Virus record (IMG/VR): IMGVR_UViG_3300030099_007533
Location: 1-64,000 of that record
From: a virus
Direction: 5' to 3' (one strand)
DNA: 64,000 nucleotides
Shown here: piece after piece, positions 50,559 through 61,720 of the stretch
Numbering within the stretch: position 1 is the first letter of the stretch
Layout: each line of letters opens with the position of its first letter
The notes under the pieces: generated by a model
The model's database searches: none
Told to the model about the DNA's origin: nothing
The model's input: the letters and a program-made list of their open reading frames with translations, nothing else
Position numbers and translations under genes: made by a program

Positions 50559-53500
50559 CTAACATTTCCCTTGAAGTTCCTGCAATCGCCTCAAAGCTTC
50601 TGGATCCATAGCATCTCCAACCTCGTTCTGAATTTCTGATAAGATTTGCAGTTCCGCAAGTTCCTCGTCTGTGCATAACTCTGGGTCACCTGCCTCAACG
50701 GATTCGGGGTCTGGACTGTCTGCGTCTATAGCGCCAAAGTCCACTGCTTCAAAACTGGCAACTGCCGCTGTTGCAAAAGTTGTTGCTGGTGTAGAAACCA
50801 CTGCCGCAGTTCTTTCTGGCTCAGGAGAAGTAAATTCTGGCTCCCGCTCTGGCTCTCTTTCTGGCTCAGGCTCTGGTGAGGTAAATGGTATGAAAGTTTC
50901 TGGTAGTGGAACAAATTCAAAGCTCTCTGGCTGTTCTGTCACAGGCTCTGGTCTTGGGCATTTTCTTAATAATTCTTGCAGTCTGTTGGATTCTCTTGGA
51001 GTTAGCGTACCCCCAATAGGACCACCCAATGCGCTCTGAGTAGGCTGGCTTTTATTTATGAGAAGCTGCAACTCTCTTGCGTCCTCGTCAGAACAAACAC
51101 TTGTTTCTACTTGGCTTGTTGGTTGTAGTTGCGTATTTACTTCTATGGGCTGTCCCAAATTAAGTGCTTTAGCCAGTGCGTCTTCTGGTTTGATATATCC
51201 TCCACCAGCAATCTGTTTAATTCTATTTGGATTATCGTTCCGCACTTCAAATTCTACGTCCATCTTTCCAAGCTCAACTAAGCTAAATTGATCGTATGGA
51301 TAGTTGTAAGAAAAGCGGGATGCACCTGATGTTTTATAGGCGCGGACCCCTGTTTTATTTTCAAGCATCTTGTAATAATCGTAGTTTGCCCTCTTTTTGA
51401 CTTTAAACATTTTCCAGCGTATGTCGTTTGGAATTGAATTTAGACCATTATATCTAAAAATTGTTGGTGATAATAATTCTCCATCAACAATCGGGTGTTC
51501 TAAGACTACTTTTTGTTTTTGTGCTTTGGTAGCTATTTCTGGCATCACTCCTTGCCAGATATTTGCCAAGTCTTGTTTAGTTAAATCACTTGAGAATTCA
51601 AAGAAATACATGGCAAAGGGCGGATAAGCTGGTTCAAATGATTGCTTTGTTCTAAGAATTTGTCTTGCTTCGTCTCTCGTATGAACAAAATCATAGACGG
51701 GAGGCAAAACATACTTATCCATTTTCGTGATCATGTTAGAAATTGAATCTTCTGTTACTTGGTTATTTCTTACTAAACTATATCTATTTTCAAAAATGTT
51801 TATTGGCAATTCAAAAAATTTCTCTTCGCCAGTTTTACAGTCAACAAAGAAGGGGACCGCACAAACTGCTTCTTCAATCACTTGTCGCGGCTTAATTTTT
51901 CCAAACGCTTTAGCCGTTGGTTCAAACCCAACCGCCTGTATTAACGAACCTGTTAGAGCAGGATTGGTGGTCGTAGTTTCATCCAAACTTATATGAACAC
52001 GCTTTCTATCAACTGCTGATGCAAGTTCGCCATATTGATGCCACATACCTTGTGTTGCTTCGCCGGGACCAAAAGTTGTAGCGGTGACGTTTACAAAATT
52101 TAAAACTGGGCATTCCCATTTAGATCTAATTGTCCATCTATCCTCTTCTCCTAATTCAAACATGTCAATACTTGCAGTTATTTTCATAAAGTCTGCGCCA
52201 GCCACAGCCTCTGATAAATAAGAGGTGTGCTCTATTGTTGAATTGGCGACAATATCTGCCAAACTAAATGTTGTCTGCCCTCTTCTGTTTGTTGTGGATA
52301 GAAGGTTGGTTGGGTCAAACACTAAAGTTGCTTTTGTAAAACCGCCGCGTGTTACGCCAACGTTTTGTATATTTTTTACAGGACTTGCAGTTGCCTGTGT
52401 ATAAGAGCCCGGTGGTGCGTGATGATTATATGGGAACGGTCCAAACGCTGCTGGGTTACCATATTGTATAAACTCGGATGGGCTTACTATTGTAATATCC
52501 ATTGCAAATTTTTTGACTTCTGAGCCAACGCTAAGTGGACCTTCAAACTGCCATTGTTCTTCAGGTGAAGATTTAAAATTTGTTAAATCATCCAAGAAAA
52601 ACTCTGGTACCTCAGCAAAAAAGTTGTGTGCCATCAATTCATATATGCCGTCACTTCTATTGACAGAACCACTACTATCAATTTGTGTCGATCCGCTGTT
52701 AACTATGTGCTCAATCCTACTAACATATTCGCTTGGAGTAATGATCGCTTCAAATGGGGCAATTGAATTATAGGCTTCTGTCATGCTGGCTGACGGATTT
52801 TGTGCTGTAGCGGATTTGTATGGGAACTCGACTGCAAAACCAGCTTTAATTGAATTTAATCCAATCCCCGGTGCCCAGAACGGCATTAATGTAGTCTCTT
52901 GCGAAGCATTGCTCCCCAAAGGAACTGGATCTCCTGAGAAGGCTCCCGGCAAAGCATATTCTGAATTTGCATGAGAGGATGAAAACTGTTGGGCTAATTG
53001 AATAACCCTTTGTTGCGGATAAAATCCTGTCTTTGGAAGTAATTTTTTAGTTGTATCAAATGTCAGTCTAATTGCAGTTGGTTCGCCATAAAAATCTTTT
53101 AATTGTTCAAGGTAAGTTATTTTTTCAGTTTTTCCATAACGCTCAGAAAAAGAATTGCCAGATAGAGTATCGCTTCCAGTTAAAGAAAAACCATATACCT
53201 CTTCTTTAAGAAAGTCACCATCATTTTCACTAATGATCGTGTGAATAAAGTCTGAGATGGCAAATTCTGGAATTATTGTCTGATCCTGTCCGATTAGTCT
53301 TGTATCTTCTGCAAATTTGTCATAACTTGTGTAAAAAGCTCCAGTCCCTGCTTGAGCTTGAACTAAATTGTTTGGACGACCCGACCCAGTTGACTCAAAC
53401 ATGTATCTTGCATTTGCCTCTCCATGGCGTTGTGGATCGCCATTTGAGCCAGTATTTCTCATCAATTCGCCTGATTTCTCTTCTTGAAAAGAACCAGATA

Positions 53501-56500
53501 TACTAACGTCCATGGACCACTGACTGCCATTTATTGTGTAGCCCTGTGAGTTAACAAATGTGCTTGCAGTTCGAACCTCTAAATCATCGCTTATCCAGAA
53601 AGATACATAGTCTAAACGCTCTCTTGTAGATTCCTTGTAAACATTTTCATCTTTCGGGTAAACAGTTTCTTTATAATTTATAATATTAAACTTTTGGCTA
53701 AACTTATAGAAATCTGTGTTATAGATGTTGACTGCCGGTGTGTCTAATTCCAGACTGTAATCTTTAATCTCATTAGACGGGGCTTCATAAACATTGGCAT
53801 AATAACAAAGATCATTGCCAAGTTCATATTGAATTGTGCCGGTTCCCTCATCAATAAACTGTTGAACTGGCTTAAATTTAGAAGTGACGGGCGTCTGATT
53901 AACAGAGAACTGTGCGCCAAATCTCTCTAATCTCTGTCGGTCATCACTTAGCACATCAATTTGATTTCTATATATGTTTTTTCTCTTGTATTCTCTTCCA
54001 ACTCTATGTTCGCCACCTCTTATTTGTTTAAATGTTGGGTGTTGGTATGGACCATTATTGCTCAACAATAGACCGTTTAAAACGTAGGGTGCTGTCGCTG
54101 CTGAAAATTCCGGCAAATTATAATAATCACCGGGTCCATCAGAAGTAGAGGCGGTTGTAAATAAGTTTTTATCCAAAATGACATCGCCAACAATAACGTA
54201 ATTTGTCCCATTAAATGCAACAGAAACTGGTATATTGCTACCCACACCATACTCAATATGACCTTCAGCAATGTATCTTATGTTATCTGAGAAAATATAT
54301 CCATAGATAGGGGAATAATCACTTGACGAAATATCGGGATTGAAATCGCTCGTATTTTGATGGAAAGCTGGGTTTACATTCGTCCCGGTTAACAGACCTG
54401 ATGTGGAATGCAATGTAGCGTTATTTGGGTATCCTGTTTTTCTTGCAATCCACGAACTTGCCACCCAACGATATTGCACGTCTGTTCTTGGTATGCCATG
54501 ACCAACATAAGAATTATCAAAAATAGGCTGAGGTGTATCTAAGGTATCTGATAACCTATACACTCCGTTTCTTTGAGTCTTGTAGAAAGCTCCTGATGGC
54601 TGTAATAGAACAGAATCATAGCCTCCACTTAAAGTGTGGCGTGTTAACAACTCATTGTTGTCTAAGCGAACAATAAGATTCCTATAATTTAGATTGTTGT
54701 ATGCCGAATATTCTGCTGCCTCCACATCAAGATATGCTAAAGAATTTACTTCTGGTCCACCGGGGGCGCTAAACCTATTAACAATAACAAACTTATTGCT
54801 ACCTGTGTGTTCTCTATCTAAGATTCTAAAGTCTTTAAAGAAAAATAATCCATCTTCATCATAGCTTAAACTACTTGAAGCATTAACCGAGCCAGTAAAA
54901 CCATTAGATTTAACGTAGTATCTATTATTTTCTCGACGCCCACTTGTCTGAATTATTTCATAATCTTTAAAATAATTTGACCCGCTAATATTTTTAATGT
55001 TTACAGGTCTTTTAGCTGCTGTTTCTCTTAGCCAAAAACCAAGGGGTCTATCACTCAAATATTCAGGCTCTGGATTGGATGAAGCGCTGACCATACGAGG
55101 GTTGTTAAGATGTATGGTTGTTGGGGTGCTCTCAACTATGTTTAGCTGGTATCCCTCCTTTCTGATGCGCGGATCAGTTTCTAATAAATTGCCATGGCGA
55201 TACATATAACCGCCAACATTTTCCTCTGTAAATGGACCTTGAAGATTACTGCCCTCGACCCCATTAAAGTCTCTATGTTTTGTCTCAATTTTTATTTCTA
55301 AGTTCCTATCAAACAAATATTGTTGATAAGCAGATGTAACTTTAGACGCGCTTAAAACATCAAACGGCAAGTATTTTTGTCCAGACAACACTCTTTCGTT
55401 TGTTTGGTCTATAATACTTAAAGGAGTTATCCTATTGTCATCATATGTTTTATCTGGTGCTTCTTCATAATCATAATATGGTTTCCCATGAACATTTGTG
55501 ACAGTGGATCTCACATGCATAGAAATTCCATCTTGTCCAACTGTTCCACTTGACACCCTAAATGAATTTGGAAAATAATTTTTTCTATTTTCACCAGCGA
55601 AGCCAACATTCGTTCCAATCGCTCTTGTAGCATCGGCTCTAAAAACATATGGTGTTTGACGGGATCCAGTAACTACTTGGAATTGATTTATTCTTGTTTG
55701 TGCTCTATTAACATCAACACTATCAACACCACTCGCTAAAAACTCGCCGGGACCTCTTTCAACTCTGGTGTTGTACCAAAAAGTTGCATCGCCTTGCCTC
55801 ATGGTTGAGACTTCATTTGGCGCTCTAATTTCTTGAGTTATATAAGGTAATTCAGAGGCTTTTGGCTTCGGTCTAAGACTTGTTCTTTCTCGACGGCGTT
55901 TTGCCTTTCTAATTTCCTCTGGTAATTTCTTAGAAATGTTTATATTATTACCAGCCGGAATGGTTAAATCGAGGTCGGGTGATGCGGGGATTGTTAAACT
56001 GGGATCATTACAATTTTCTCCCTTGCAGGGATTGTCCTCTGGGGGCTTTATAAAGTCTTCTTTTTTATATTCTTTAAGGGAAATATATTTATGAATATAT
56101 TTGCTTCTTTCCAATATATGGCTTTCAACTATATTTCTAACTTTGTCAGAAGTTTTTGAAGACGCCGGAATTAAGTTTGATATCACGCTTTCTAAAGCGC
56201 CATCAAGCCACTTATATAAATTAACAAATTTATCTAAATCAGGATCATTTTTAATATTTTCAAAAAATAATTCTCTTAGTTTTTCCAAGTTTTTGTAATT
56301 TGGTCTGTACATGTTGACCGGGTTGCCAATCAAACTATTGAAATCACTAATTGACGCAAAGAAGCCCAACATTTCTCTTGAGATTGTATCGTACAAGCTT
56401 GTTTCAACTGCAAAATAATATTTGCTTGGGCGGCTCTCTCTTGTAAACAAAGAATCATCACCTTCCCTGATTTCAACTAAATCTGAACTGTATAAATTCT

Positions 56501-59393
56501 CTGGCAACTGTTGTTTTGCAGCATCGACAAATAAGAAGTCTACGACTTTAGTTGAATTAGGGGCAACACCTGCACCTTGACCACTATAGTTCGGACCAAC
56601 AAATTTAGAGTAATTGCCCGCGCCATATCTATCATCTACTGTTATGCTTGAACCAGATGTTATATCCTGCACTAAAAATTTACCAGTTGTGCCAGAACCA
56701 GTAATATTTTCATAATTCCAGTGCAGACCCAAGGTTTGTATTCTTGGAATATAGTTTATTTTTTCATCACCTTCAAATATAAAAGAATTGCGCTGAGGTG
56801 TTAAACGACCAAAGCCGCTTACATCTCTCGCATGGTTACTTAATTCATTGTTTGTCAGGTAATCAAACCACACTCTTGATGAAACAAGCCTTGTGTTCGA
56901 TTTGTAATTTAATGATCCTGTTATGTTTTCTCTATCAGCGCCAACATACATTCTCTTATTAGAGCCTGTTAAAAATTGACCTATCCCGTCACTTATATTC
57001 ACCTCTGATGAGACAGTAAATTCATTAAGCTTATAACCAGCAACATAATTTACACCATAGAACTCTAAATTTAATATATCGGATTGAATAACCTCTTTTG
57101 CATACGGATAACCTTTTGGTTTAGTTCTAACTGCAAACGTCCAGTTTGTGTTATCATACACATCCTCATAGAAAGATGATGTTAAAGAACCAATAGACCC
57201 AATGTTAGTTTCTAATACAAATTGAGTTTTGTTAATACTGTTGGTATCGGCGTAGACTTTAAAATACACATCTCCGACCGGAATTGTCGTCTGAGTTGTG
57301 TCAGCACTTGCGCTGTGGACTCCAAACAAAGAAGCCCTTTCTAACTTGTCCAAGTAGCCATTTGGAAAATTTACAAATTTTGGAAATTGAAATTGATTTT
57401 CAAAGGTTAATGGAATATACGCATTTACTGACGATGACAAGTATCCGCTATCGCCTGTCTCGGCAGCACTTTTTGATGGATCCGCAAATTGATAGACTAC
57501 AACTTCTCTATTTTGACCGTCGTTGTAACCAGATAAATCAACCACATTTCTTTTAACTAATGATGTTTCGTAGTTTTCCCTAATTTCGTACTCTTGATTA
57601 TCTGCGTACATGTTCAAGCGAACAAGTTCATCATCAACCCCAAAGCATCTAAATAAGTTTCTAAATGATTTTTCAGTTCCTTTTGATTTATTAATGTAAT
57701 TTAAGTTGTTAAAGATATTTTGAAAAATTAAATTTTTTAAATTAAAAATCTTATCTTCGTATAAACGTTTTTCATCTTTAAAATATATTTCCTCAATAAC
57801 GCCGGGGTCAATAAATACATCTGGAATATCAAATCCATAAGAAATTAAGTTTCTTTTTGAAAATGGATTGGGTTTAGCATTTGAGCCGCTAACATAAGAA
57901 CCATCTTGTAGTTGTGAAATCGCCGTAATCTGTGCGTGAAGCGTGTCTAAGTAAGTAGACATAATCTGCACCATCTTACGAATTAAAAGCCCGTTAGCGG
58001 CATCGTCGTCCCTTATCCACTGTGGCATCATATTGTACATATTGCCAAGGTTTTCAGCATCATAATTCGAGCCAGAGGCTTGTTTATCCGCCCTGTATGC
58101 TACCACATCTGGGTTCGTGGAATATATAATTGGTGAAGCAACCTCAGTGGCGACTCCAGATTCCGTAATTGCACTACCCGTTGGACGCGATGTGTGACCG
58201 TCTGTATTATATCCAACCCAGACAGCATCAGTTAGCCTCCCTGAATAGTCCAGTACGATGCTATCAACTGATGAATCTCCCGTATTACCTTCATTAAATT
58301 TATAATATAGAGATAATTCCAGCGGGCTGTCTTCGTTCACCTTCGCAGTATCAGTATTGCCGCCGCCGCCAACGTCGAAAAAATAATTGATGCCTATCTG
58401 TTTAGCATCTCTATTCGTCTTCCAAAGTCTTACCTCGTCAATTTCGCCAAGTAAGCCGCCTTCGCCCAAATATCCAGATAGGGATGAGGCTGCAACAGTC
58501 GCGTCTAACGTACCTGTTAGAAGTAAAACGGGGCTTGCTTTAGTTTGATATTTCTTTTCTTGAAAATTACCATCAACATAAATTTCTCCAACATACCCTG
58601 CCGAGTTGGTTGAAAAAGTTAGTGCATAATGGTGCCATGTATTGTCTGCTATATTAGATAAGTTAGTTTCAAAATTGTAAGAAAATTCTGTGTTTGTTAA
58701 CGCCTTGGAAAAGGAAGTTAAAATCTTTGTGGAGGCAGTAACATCCGTGGTGATTTGAAAAAGGTCATTTTCGGTGTTACTAATCGAGAAAATAACCTCA
58801 TTTTTGGTGTCAGTGGCATCGGGGAATGTGCCTTTTTTTAACCAAAACTCAACTGTTACACCATCCGAGAAGTCCAACTCTACGCTGCCAACTTGATTGG
58901 AACCGGTGTTGTAAACTAATTTGTTTGAATAATTATCAGTTAGAATATAGTGACCGTTTCCCTCTGAGCCGCCGAAAGTGAATGTTGTACTACCAACTGT
59001 GAACGGCGTCGAAAGAGACCCATCATATATGGAATCTGTAAAATCAGCATAACCAGTTGTTCTTGGATAATTTTTATCAAATTCGTGTTTTTGGATTGCA
59101 GGCAAACCATTACGATATTTCAATCTCTCTGCAAGTGATCCATCATATGGATAAGATTGAACAATACTGTCTACTAAATCAACATAATAATCTTCTGCCA
59201 AGCCATATTTTACAAAGTTGGATGGATCTTGAAAATCTAATTCTGGTATAAAATTTAATTTGTCTTCTGTATATTCTTTAATATAGTTGATAGACTCAAC
59301 ATTTTGCCCAGCGTCATTAATTGTTGATTTTTCTTGACCGCGTATTTTTGCTTCTTGCGACTTTTGCTTATTGAAAAAACTTTTTGTACCCAT
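50559..59393 (-). CDS. Giant virion structural protein, 2944 residues, LamG domain
   Basis: By far the largest gene. Residues about 130-345 form a concanavalin-A/LamG-like domain (VTVEFWLKKG, NTWHHYALTF, GEIYVDGNFQEKK, LLGEIDEVRLWKTNRDAKQ), which in other proteins binds sugars. The remainder is long, Ser/Asn/Tyr-rich, mostly unrecognisable. The C-terminal 180 residues hold two copies of a Cys-bounded helical module (CSDEDARELQLL to RLQELLRKC, 2767-2812; CTDEELAELQIL to RLQELQGKC, 2907-2944) separated by a Pro/Glu-rich linker. Likely a long tail or baseplate-attached protein involved in host contact. Weak ribosome site (AAAGAT). Confidence 0.7.
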   Translation of the reverse strand: MGTKSFFNKQKSQEAKIRGQEKSTINDAGQNVESINYIKEYTEDKLNFIPELDFQDPSNFVKYGLAEDYYVDLVDSIVQSYPYDGSLAERLKYRNGLPAIQKHEFDKNYPRTTGYADFTDSIYDGSLSTPFTVGSTTFTFGGSEGNGHYILTDNYSNKLVYNTGSNQVGSVELDFSDGVTVEFWLKKGTFPDATDTKNEVIFSISNTENDLFQITTDVTASTKILTSFSKALTNTEFSYNFETNLSNIADNTWHHYALTFSTNSAGYVGEIYVDGNFQEKKYQTKASPVLLLTGTLDATVAASSLSGYLGEGGLLGEIDEVRLWKTNRDAKQIGINYFFDVGGGGNTDTAKVNEDSPLELSLYYKFNEGNTGDSSVDSIVLDYSGRLTDAVWVGYNTDGHTSRPTGSAITESGVATEVASPIIYSTNPDVVAYRADKQASGSNYDAENLGNMYNMMPQWIRDDDAANGLLIRKMVQIMSTYLDTLHAQITAISQLQDGSYVSGSNAKPNPFSKRNLISYGFDIPDVFIDPGVIEEIYFKDEKRLYEDKIFNLKNLIFQNIFNNLNYINKSKGTEKSFRNLFRCFGVDDELVRLNMYADNQEYEIRENYETSLVKRNVVDLSGYNDGQNREVVVYQFADPSKSAAETGDSGYLSSSVNAYIPLTFENQFQFPKFVNFPNGYLDKLERASLFGVHSASADTTQTTIPVGDVYFKVYADTNSINKTQFVLETNIGSIGSLTSSFYEDVYDNTNWTFAVRTKPKGYPYAKEVIQSDILNLEFYGVNYVAGYKLNEFTVSSEVNISDGIGQFLTGSNKRMYVGADRENITGSLNYKSNTRLVSSRVWFDYLTNNELSNHARDVSGFGRLTPQRNSFIFEGDEKINYIPRIQTLGLHWNYENITGSGTTGKFLVQDITSGSSITVDDRYGAGNYSKFVGPNYSGQGAGVAPNSTKVVDFLFVDAAKQQLPENLYSSDLVEIREGDDSLFTRESRPSKYYFAVETSLYDTISREMLGFFASISDFNSLIGNPVNMYRPNYKNLEKLRELFFENIKNDPDLDKFVNLYKWLDGALESVISNLIPASSKTSDKVRNIVESHILERSKYIHKYISLKEYKKEDFIKPPEDNPCKGENCNDPSLTIPASPDLDLTIPAGNNINISKKLPEEIRKAKRRRERTSLRPKPKASELPYITQEIRAPNEVSTMRQGDATFWYNTRVERGPGEFLASGVDSVDVNRAQTRINQFQVVTGSRQTPYVFRADATRAIGTNVGFAGENRKNYFPNSFRVSSGTVGQDGISMHVRSTVTNVHGKPYYDYEEAPDKTYDDNRITPLSIIDQTNERVLSGQKYLPFDVLSASKVTSAYQQYLFDRNLEIKIETKHRDFNGVEGSNLQGPFTEENVGGYMYRHGNLLETDPRIRKEGYQLNIVESTPTTIHLNNPRMVSASSNPEPEYLSDRPLGFWLRETAAKRPVNIKNISGSNYFKDYEIIQTSGRRENNRYYVKSNGFTGSVNASSSLSYDEDGLFFFKDFRILDREHTGSNKFVIVNRFSAPGGPEVNSLAYLDVEAAEYSAYNNLNYRNLIVRLDNNELLTRHTLSGGYDSVLLQPSGAFYKTQRNGVYRLSDTLDTPQPIFDNSYVGHGIPRTDVQYRWVASSWIARKTGYPNNATLHSTSGLLTGTNVNPAFHQNTSDFNPDISSSDYSPIYGYIFSDNIRYIAEGHIEYGVGSNIPVSVAFNGTNYVIVGDVILDKNLFTTASTSDGPGDYYNLPEFSAATAPYVLNGLLLSNNGPYQHPTFKQIRGGEHRVGREYKRKNIYRNQIDVLSDDRQRLERFGAQFSVNQTPVTSKFKPVQQFIDEGTGTIQYELGNDLCYYANVYEAPSNEIKDYSLELDTPAVNIYNTDFYKFSQKFNIINYKETVYPKDENVYKESTRERLDYVSFWISDDLEVRTASTFVNSQGYTINGSQWSMDVSISGSFQEEKSGELMRNTGSNGDPQRHGEANARYMFESTGSGRPNNLVQAQAGTGAFYTSYDKFAEDTRLIGQDQTIIPEFAISDFIHTIISENDGDFLKEEVYGFSLTGSDTLSGNSFSERYGKTEKITYLEQLKDFYGEPTAIRLTFDTTKKLLPKTGFYPQQRVIQLAQQFSSSHANSEYALPGAFSGDPVPLGSNASQETTLMPFWAPGIGLNSIKAGFAVEFPYKSATAQNPSASMTEAYNSIAPFEAIITPSEYVSRIEHIVNSGSTQIDSSGSVNRSDGIYELMAHNFFAEVPEFFLDDLTNFKSSPEEQWQFEGPLSVGSEVKKFAMDITIVSPSEFIQYGNPAAFGPFPYNHHAPPGSYTQATASPVKNIQNVGVTRGGFTKATLVFDPTNLLSTTNRRGQTTFSLADIVANSTIEHTSYLSEAVAGADFMKITASIDMFELGEEDRWTIRSKWECPVLNFVNVTATTFGPGEATQGMWHQYGELASAVDRKRVHISLDETTTTNPALTGSLIQAVGFEPTAKAFGKIKPRQVIEEAVCAVPFFVDCKTGEEKFFELPINIFENRYSLVRNNQVTEDSISNMITKMDKYVLPPVYDFVHTRDEARQILRTKQSFEPAYPPFAMYFFEFSSDLTKQDLANIWQGVMPEIATKAQKQKVVLEHPIVDGELLSPTIFRYNGLNSIPNDIRWKMFKVKKRANYDYYKMLENKTGVRAYKTSGASRFSYNYPYDQFSLVELGKMDVEFEVRNDNPNRIKQIAGGGYIKPEDALAKALNLGQPIEVNTQLQPTSQVETSVCSDEDARELQLLINKSQPTQSALGGPIGGTLTPRESNRLQELLRKCPRPEPVTEQPESFEFVPLPETFIPFTSPEPEPEREPEREPEFTSPEPERTAAVVSTPATTFATAAVASFEAVDFGAIDADSPDPESVEAGDPELCTDEELAELQILSEIQNEVGDAMDPEALRRLQELQGKC
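50562..51095 (-). repeat. Duplicated Cys-bounded module and Pro/Glu-rich linker
   Basis: Within the C-terminus of the giant protein, two related segments (residues 2767-2812 and 2907-2944) each begin C-[ST]-D-E and end R-L-Q-E-L-x-x-K-C. Between them lie short repeats PEPEREPERE and FTSPEPE. The reading frame is intact, so this is protein-level repetition. Confidence 0.65.
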
Positions 59394-59425
59394 ATCTTTA
59401 TAATTATTTTGCTATTAAATTTTCA

Positions 59426-61720
59426 TTAACCCGGTAGGTCGTTTTCATCTATTACTCTAAATTTAAATTTGTCCTTGAGTTCATAGTAATTACCTGCATC
59501 ATTAATTAAAAAGCATATCTGGTATGAAAAATCTGGTTCAAATATACTCATATCTAAATCAAAATAATTGCCAGCAGAGTCGTAAGAAAGCTGAGTATAT
59601 GACCCCTCTCCTGAACCTGTTCCATAATTAATTACAATCTCTTCATCGACACGTCTTTGTACCTTATAATACATTTTCTCAATTATTGTTGGCTCAACCA
59701 CTGTTGAAGCGACGGTATAAACTGTTGCTTCAAAATTTTTATTTTGAACAAACACTCTAAAATTAGCGACATCAGTTTTACCATATTCTGCTTGTAAATT
59801 TGTTATATTTACCTTATAAGAATTAATTGGATAGGAAGTTTGTGTATCAAAAGTGTTTACAGACACGGCAGAGGCAGTTAAATATTCTGTTGAGCCGCTG
59901 TGCCAAACGGGGTATAGTTCTGTTACATTAGAGTTGGCATAAGCAAACGATGCAGAATAAATACCTGTTGAAACTTTACTACCTGTTGCGTGTGTGTCAT
60001 TGTTCGCAACAACGCCACCCCCCGCTGGGAGTTGTAGTTTATTGCCCGCTGGGGCGGCGCTGGAGCCCGAATAAACACTTATAAATATTTTATTCTCTAC
60101 TCCAAGACCCGGTATGTCTTGCAGTTGTCCTCTAACATAATTGTACAGATAGAGAGTGTTTAAATTATCTGCTGCGGGCACTCTTGAAGAGCTTAAATAA
60201 AAGTTGGAAGCGTCGTCAGTTCTGTTATCGTTCCAACGAGCCTCAATAACCGGTCTCTTTAAAAAGTATTGACTATCTCTCGCAAAGAATTTTTTTGTGT
60301 AATATGATCTATTAGCAGCTTCTAAACTGGATGATAGAAATACACCAAAACCAAAGCTGGCAGTATTGTTGTTAAGCCACTCTTCAACCTGATGTGTCAC
60401 ATCCACTTCTAAGTCTTCTAATCCAGTTGCAAAAGTTTGTGAATACACTGTAGTCTGGCTACCTGTGCTAAAACGCCCACCTTCATCAAGCCAATATAAA
60501 GCAGTGTTTACAGCATTTGCGACACCATTGCCAGCAAAATCTGTTGTAGAAAAATTAGAGGTTGCTAATCCATTGCCTGTTCCATTATGACCATTACCAG
60601 ATCGGTCTCTTATTGTTGATGCTGTATCAACATCTATAACTTTGTTGGCATCTGTTTCTATTTGCCACCAAGCGACCAACTTTTTTGTAGCATCTGTCGT
60701 ATACGCTTTCGTTTTCACTAAATTGTTTGGAACGCCCTCATTATAAATTTCAAGGATCTGAGTTGAGCTTAACTCTTTGTTCCAAACAGATATTTCATCT
60801 ATTTTTCCATCAAAAAAGTTAGAATCTACAGTCATTGCACCAATTTGCACTGGAGCAGTGGTATTTGCCATTGCAACATAACTTGCATCAGTGCCTAAAG
60901 TTAAAGTTTGTGACACTCCATTAATATAGAGTTTCATTCCAGAGGTAGCTGCTGAACCGCCGCGACCATCGTATGTTGCTGCAACATGATACCACCTCCC
61001 TGTTGCAATTGAACTTGCGGGGGATTGTGCGATCATACGAGGGGTGCTGCCAACAGTCTCATCTTCAAACTCAAGATATAGTTGTCCCGTCGATAACACA
61101 AAAAATTGCCATTCGCGCTGACCTGACGCACGCTTAGTAATAATTGGTCTGTGGTCCGAGAGACTATCAATATTGATCCATGCGCTTAGTGAAAAAGGGT
61201 TATCATTCGCGCCATCGCCATAAGAAAATGCATTGTTGTCTGCCACTTGAACATATTCATCAGAACCATTCAATTCTAATGAACAATCACTGAAAGATCC
61301 TGCTTTGCGAGTTAGCCAAGTTGAGCCTTGACCGCCATTACCAATGCCGGGGTCACTATAATCTTCCATATCCAGACCATCGCCTTCATCCCAAGATTGA
61401 GAGATGGCTGCAATCGAAAGAGTGAAATTTGTTGGTGTTGTTGACGTATGTTCGGCATTAAACATACGAAGATAGAAATCAACAGAACCGGATTCTGGGA
61501 TATTTCCATCATTTCTTGATGCGGAAAGGGTATCAAGGTCAAATTCGATTAAGGCTCTTGATAATTCCCCAGAGGATGTTGTCGCTTGTGCGTATAGACT
61601 AAACACTTCTAACACATCTGACTGCCCCATATTTGCAGTTGTACCACGAGTAGTTAAGTTCTCCTTAAAAGCATTAGTAATTGTATTGTCTTTTGTTGCT
61701 TTAAACCTTCTAATTGCCAT
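59426..61720 (-). CDS. LamG-containing virion protein, 764 residues
   Basis: A 764-residue protein with a clear LamG-type domain at about 150-320 (FSLSAWINIDSLSDHRPIIT, WQFFVLSTGQLYLEFED, RWYHVAATYDGRG, LYINGVSQTLTLG, FFDGKIDEISVWNKELS). The first 130 residues look like a DNRLRE-type beta domain (ALIEFDLDTLSAS, VDFYLRMFNAEH). A later part, FYLSSSRVPAADNLNTLYLYNY, is typical of phage tail proteins. It starts in the gp6-like stop (TAATG) and precedes the giant protein. Tail surface or host attachment is probable. Confidence 0.7.
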   Translation of the reverse strand: MAIRRFKATKDNTITNAFKENLTTRGTTANMGQSDVLEVFSLYAQATTSSGELSRALIEFDLDTLSASRNDGNIPESGSVDFYLRMFNAEHTSTTPTNFTLSIAAISQSWDEGDGLDMEDYSDPGIGNGGQGSTWLTRKAGSFSDCSLELNGSDEYVQVADNNAFSYGDGANDNPFSLSAWINIDSLSDHRPIITKRASGQREWQFFVLSTGQLYLEFEDETVGSTPRMIAQSPASSIATGRWYHVAATYDGRGGSAATSGMKLYINGVSQTLTLGTDASYVAMANTTAPVQIGAMTVDSNFFDGKIDEISVWNKELSSTQILEIYNEGVPNNLVKTKAYTTDATKKLVAWWQIETDANKVIDVDTASTIRDRSGNGHNGTGNGLATSNFSTTDFAGNGVANAVNTALYWLDEGGRFSTGSQTTVYSQTFATGLEDLEVDVTHQVEEWLNNNTASFGFGVFLSSSLEAANRSYYTKKFFARDSQYFLKRPVIEARWNDNRTDDASNFYLSSSRVPAADNLNTLYLYNYVRGQLQDIPGLGVENKIFISVYSGSSAAPAGNKLQLPAGGGVVANNDTHATGSKVSTGIYSASFAYANSNVTELYPVWHSGSTEYLTASAVSVNTFDTQTSYPINSYKVNITNLQAEYGKTDVANFRVFVQNKNFEATVYTVASTVVEPTIIEKMYYKVQRRVDEEIVINYGTGSGEGSYTQLSYDSAGNYFDLDMSIFEPDFSYQICFLINDAGNYYELKDKFKFRVIDENDLPG

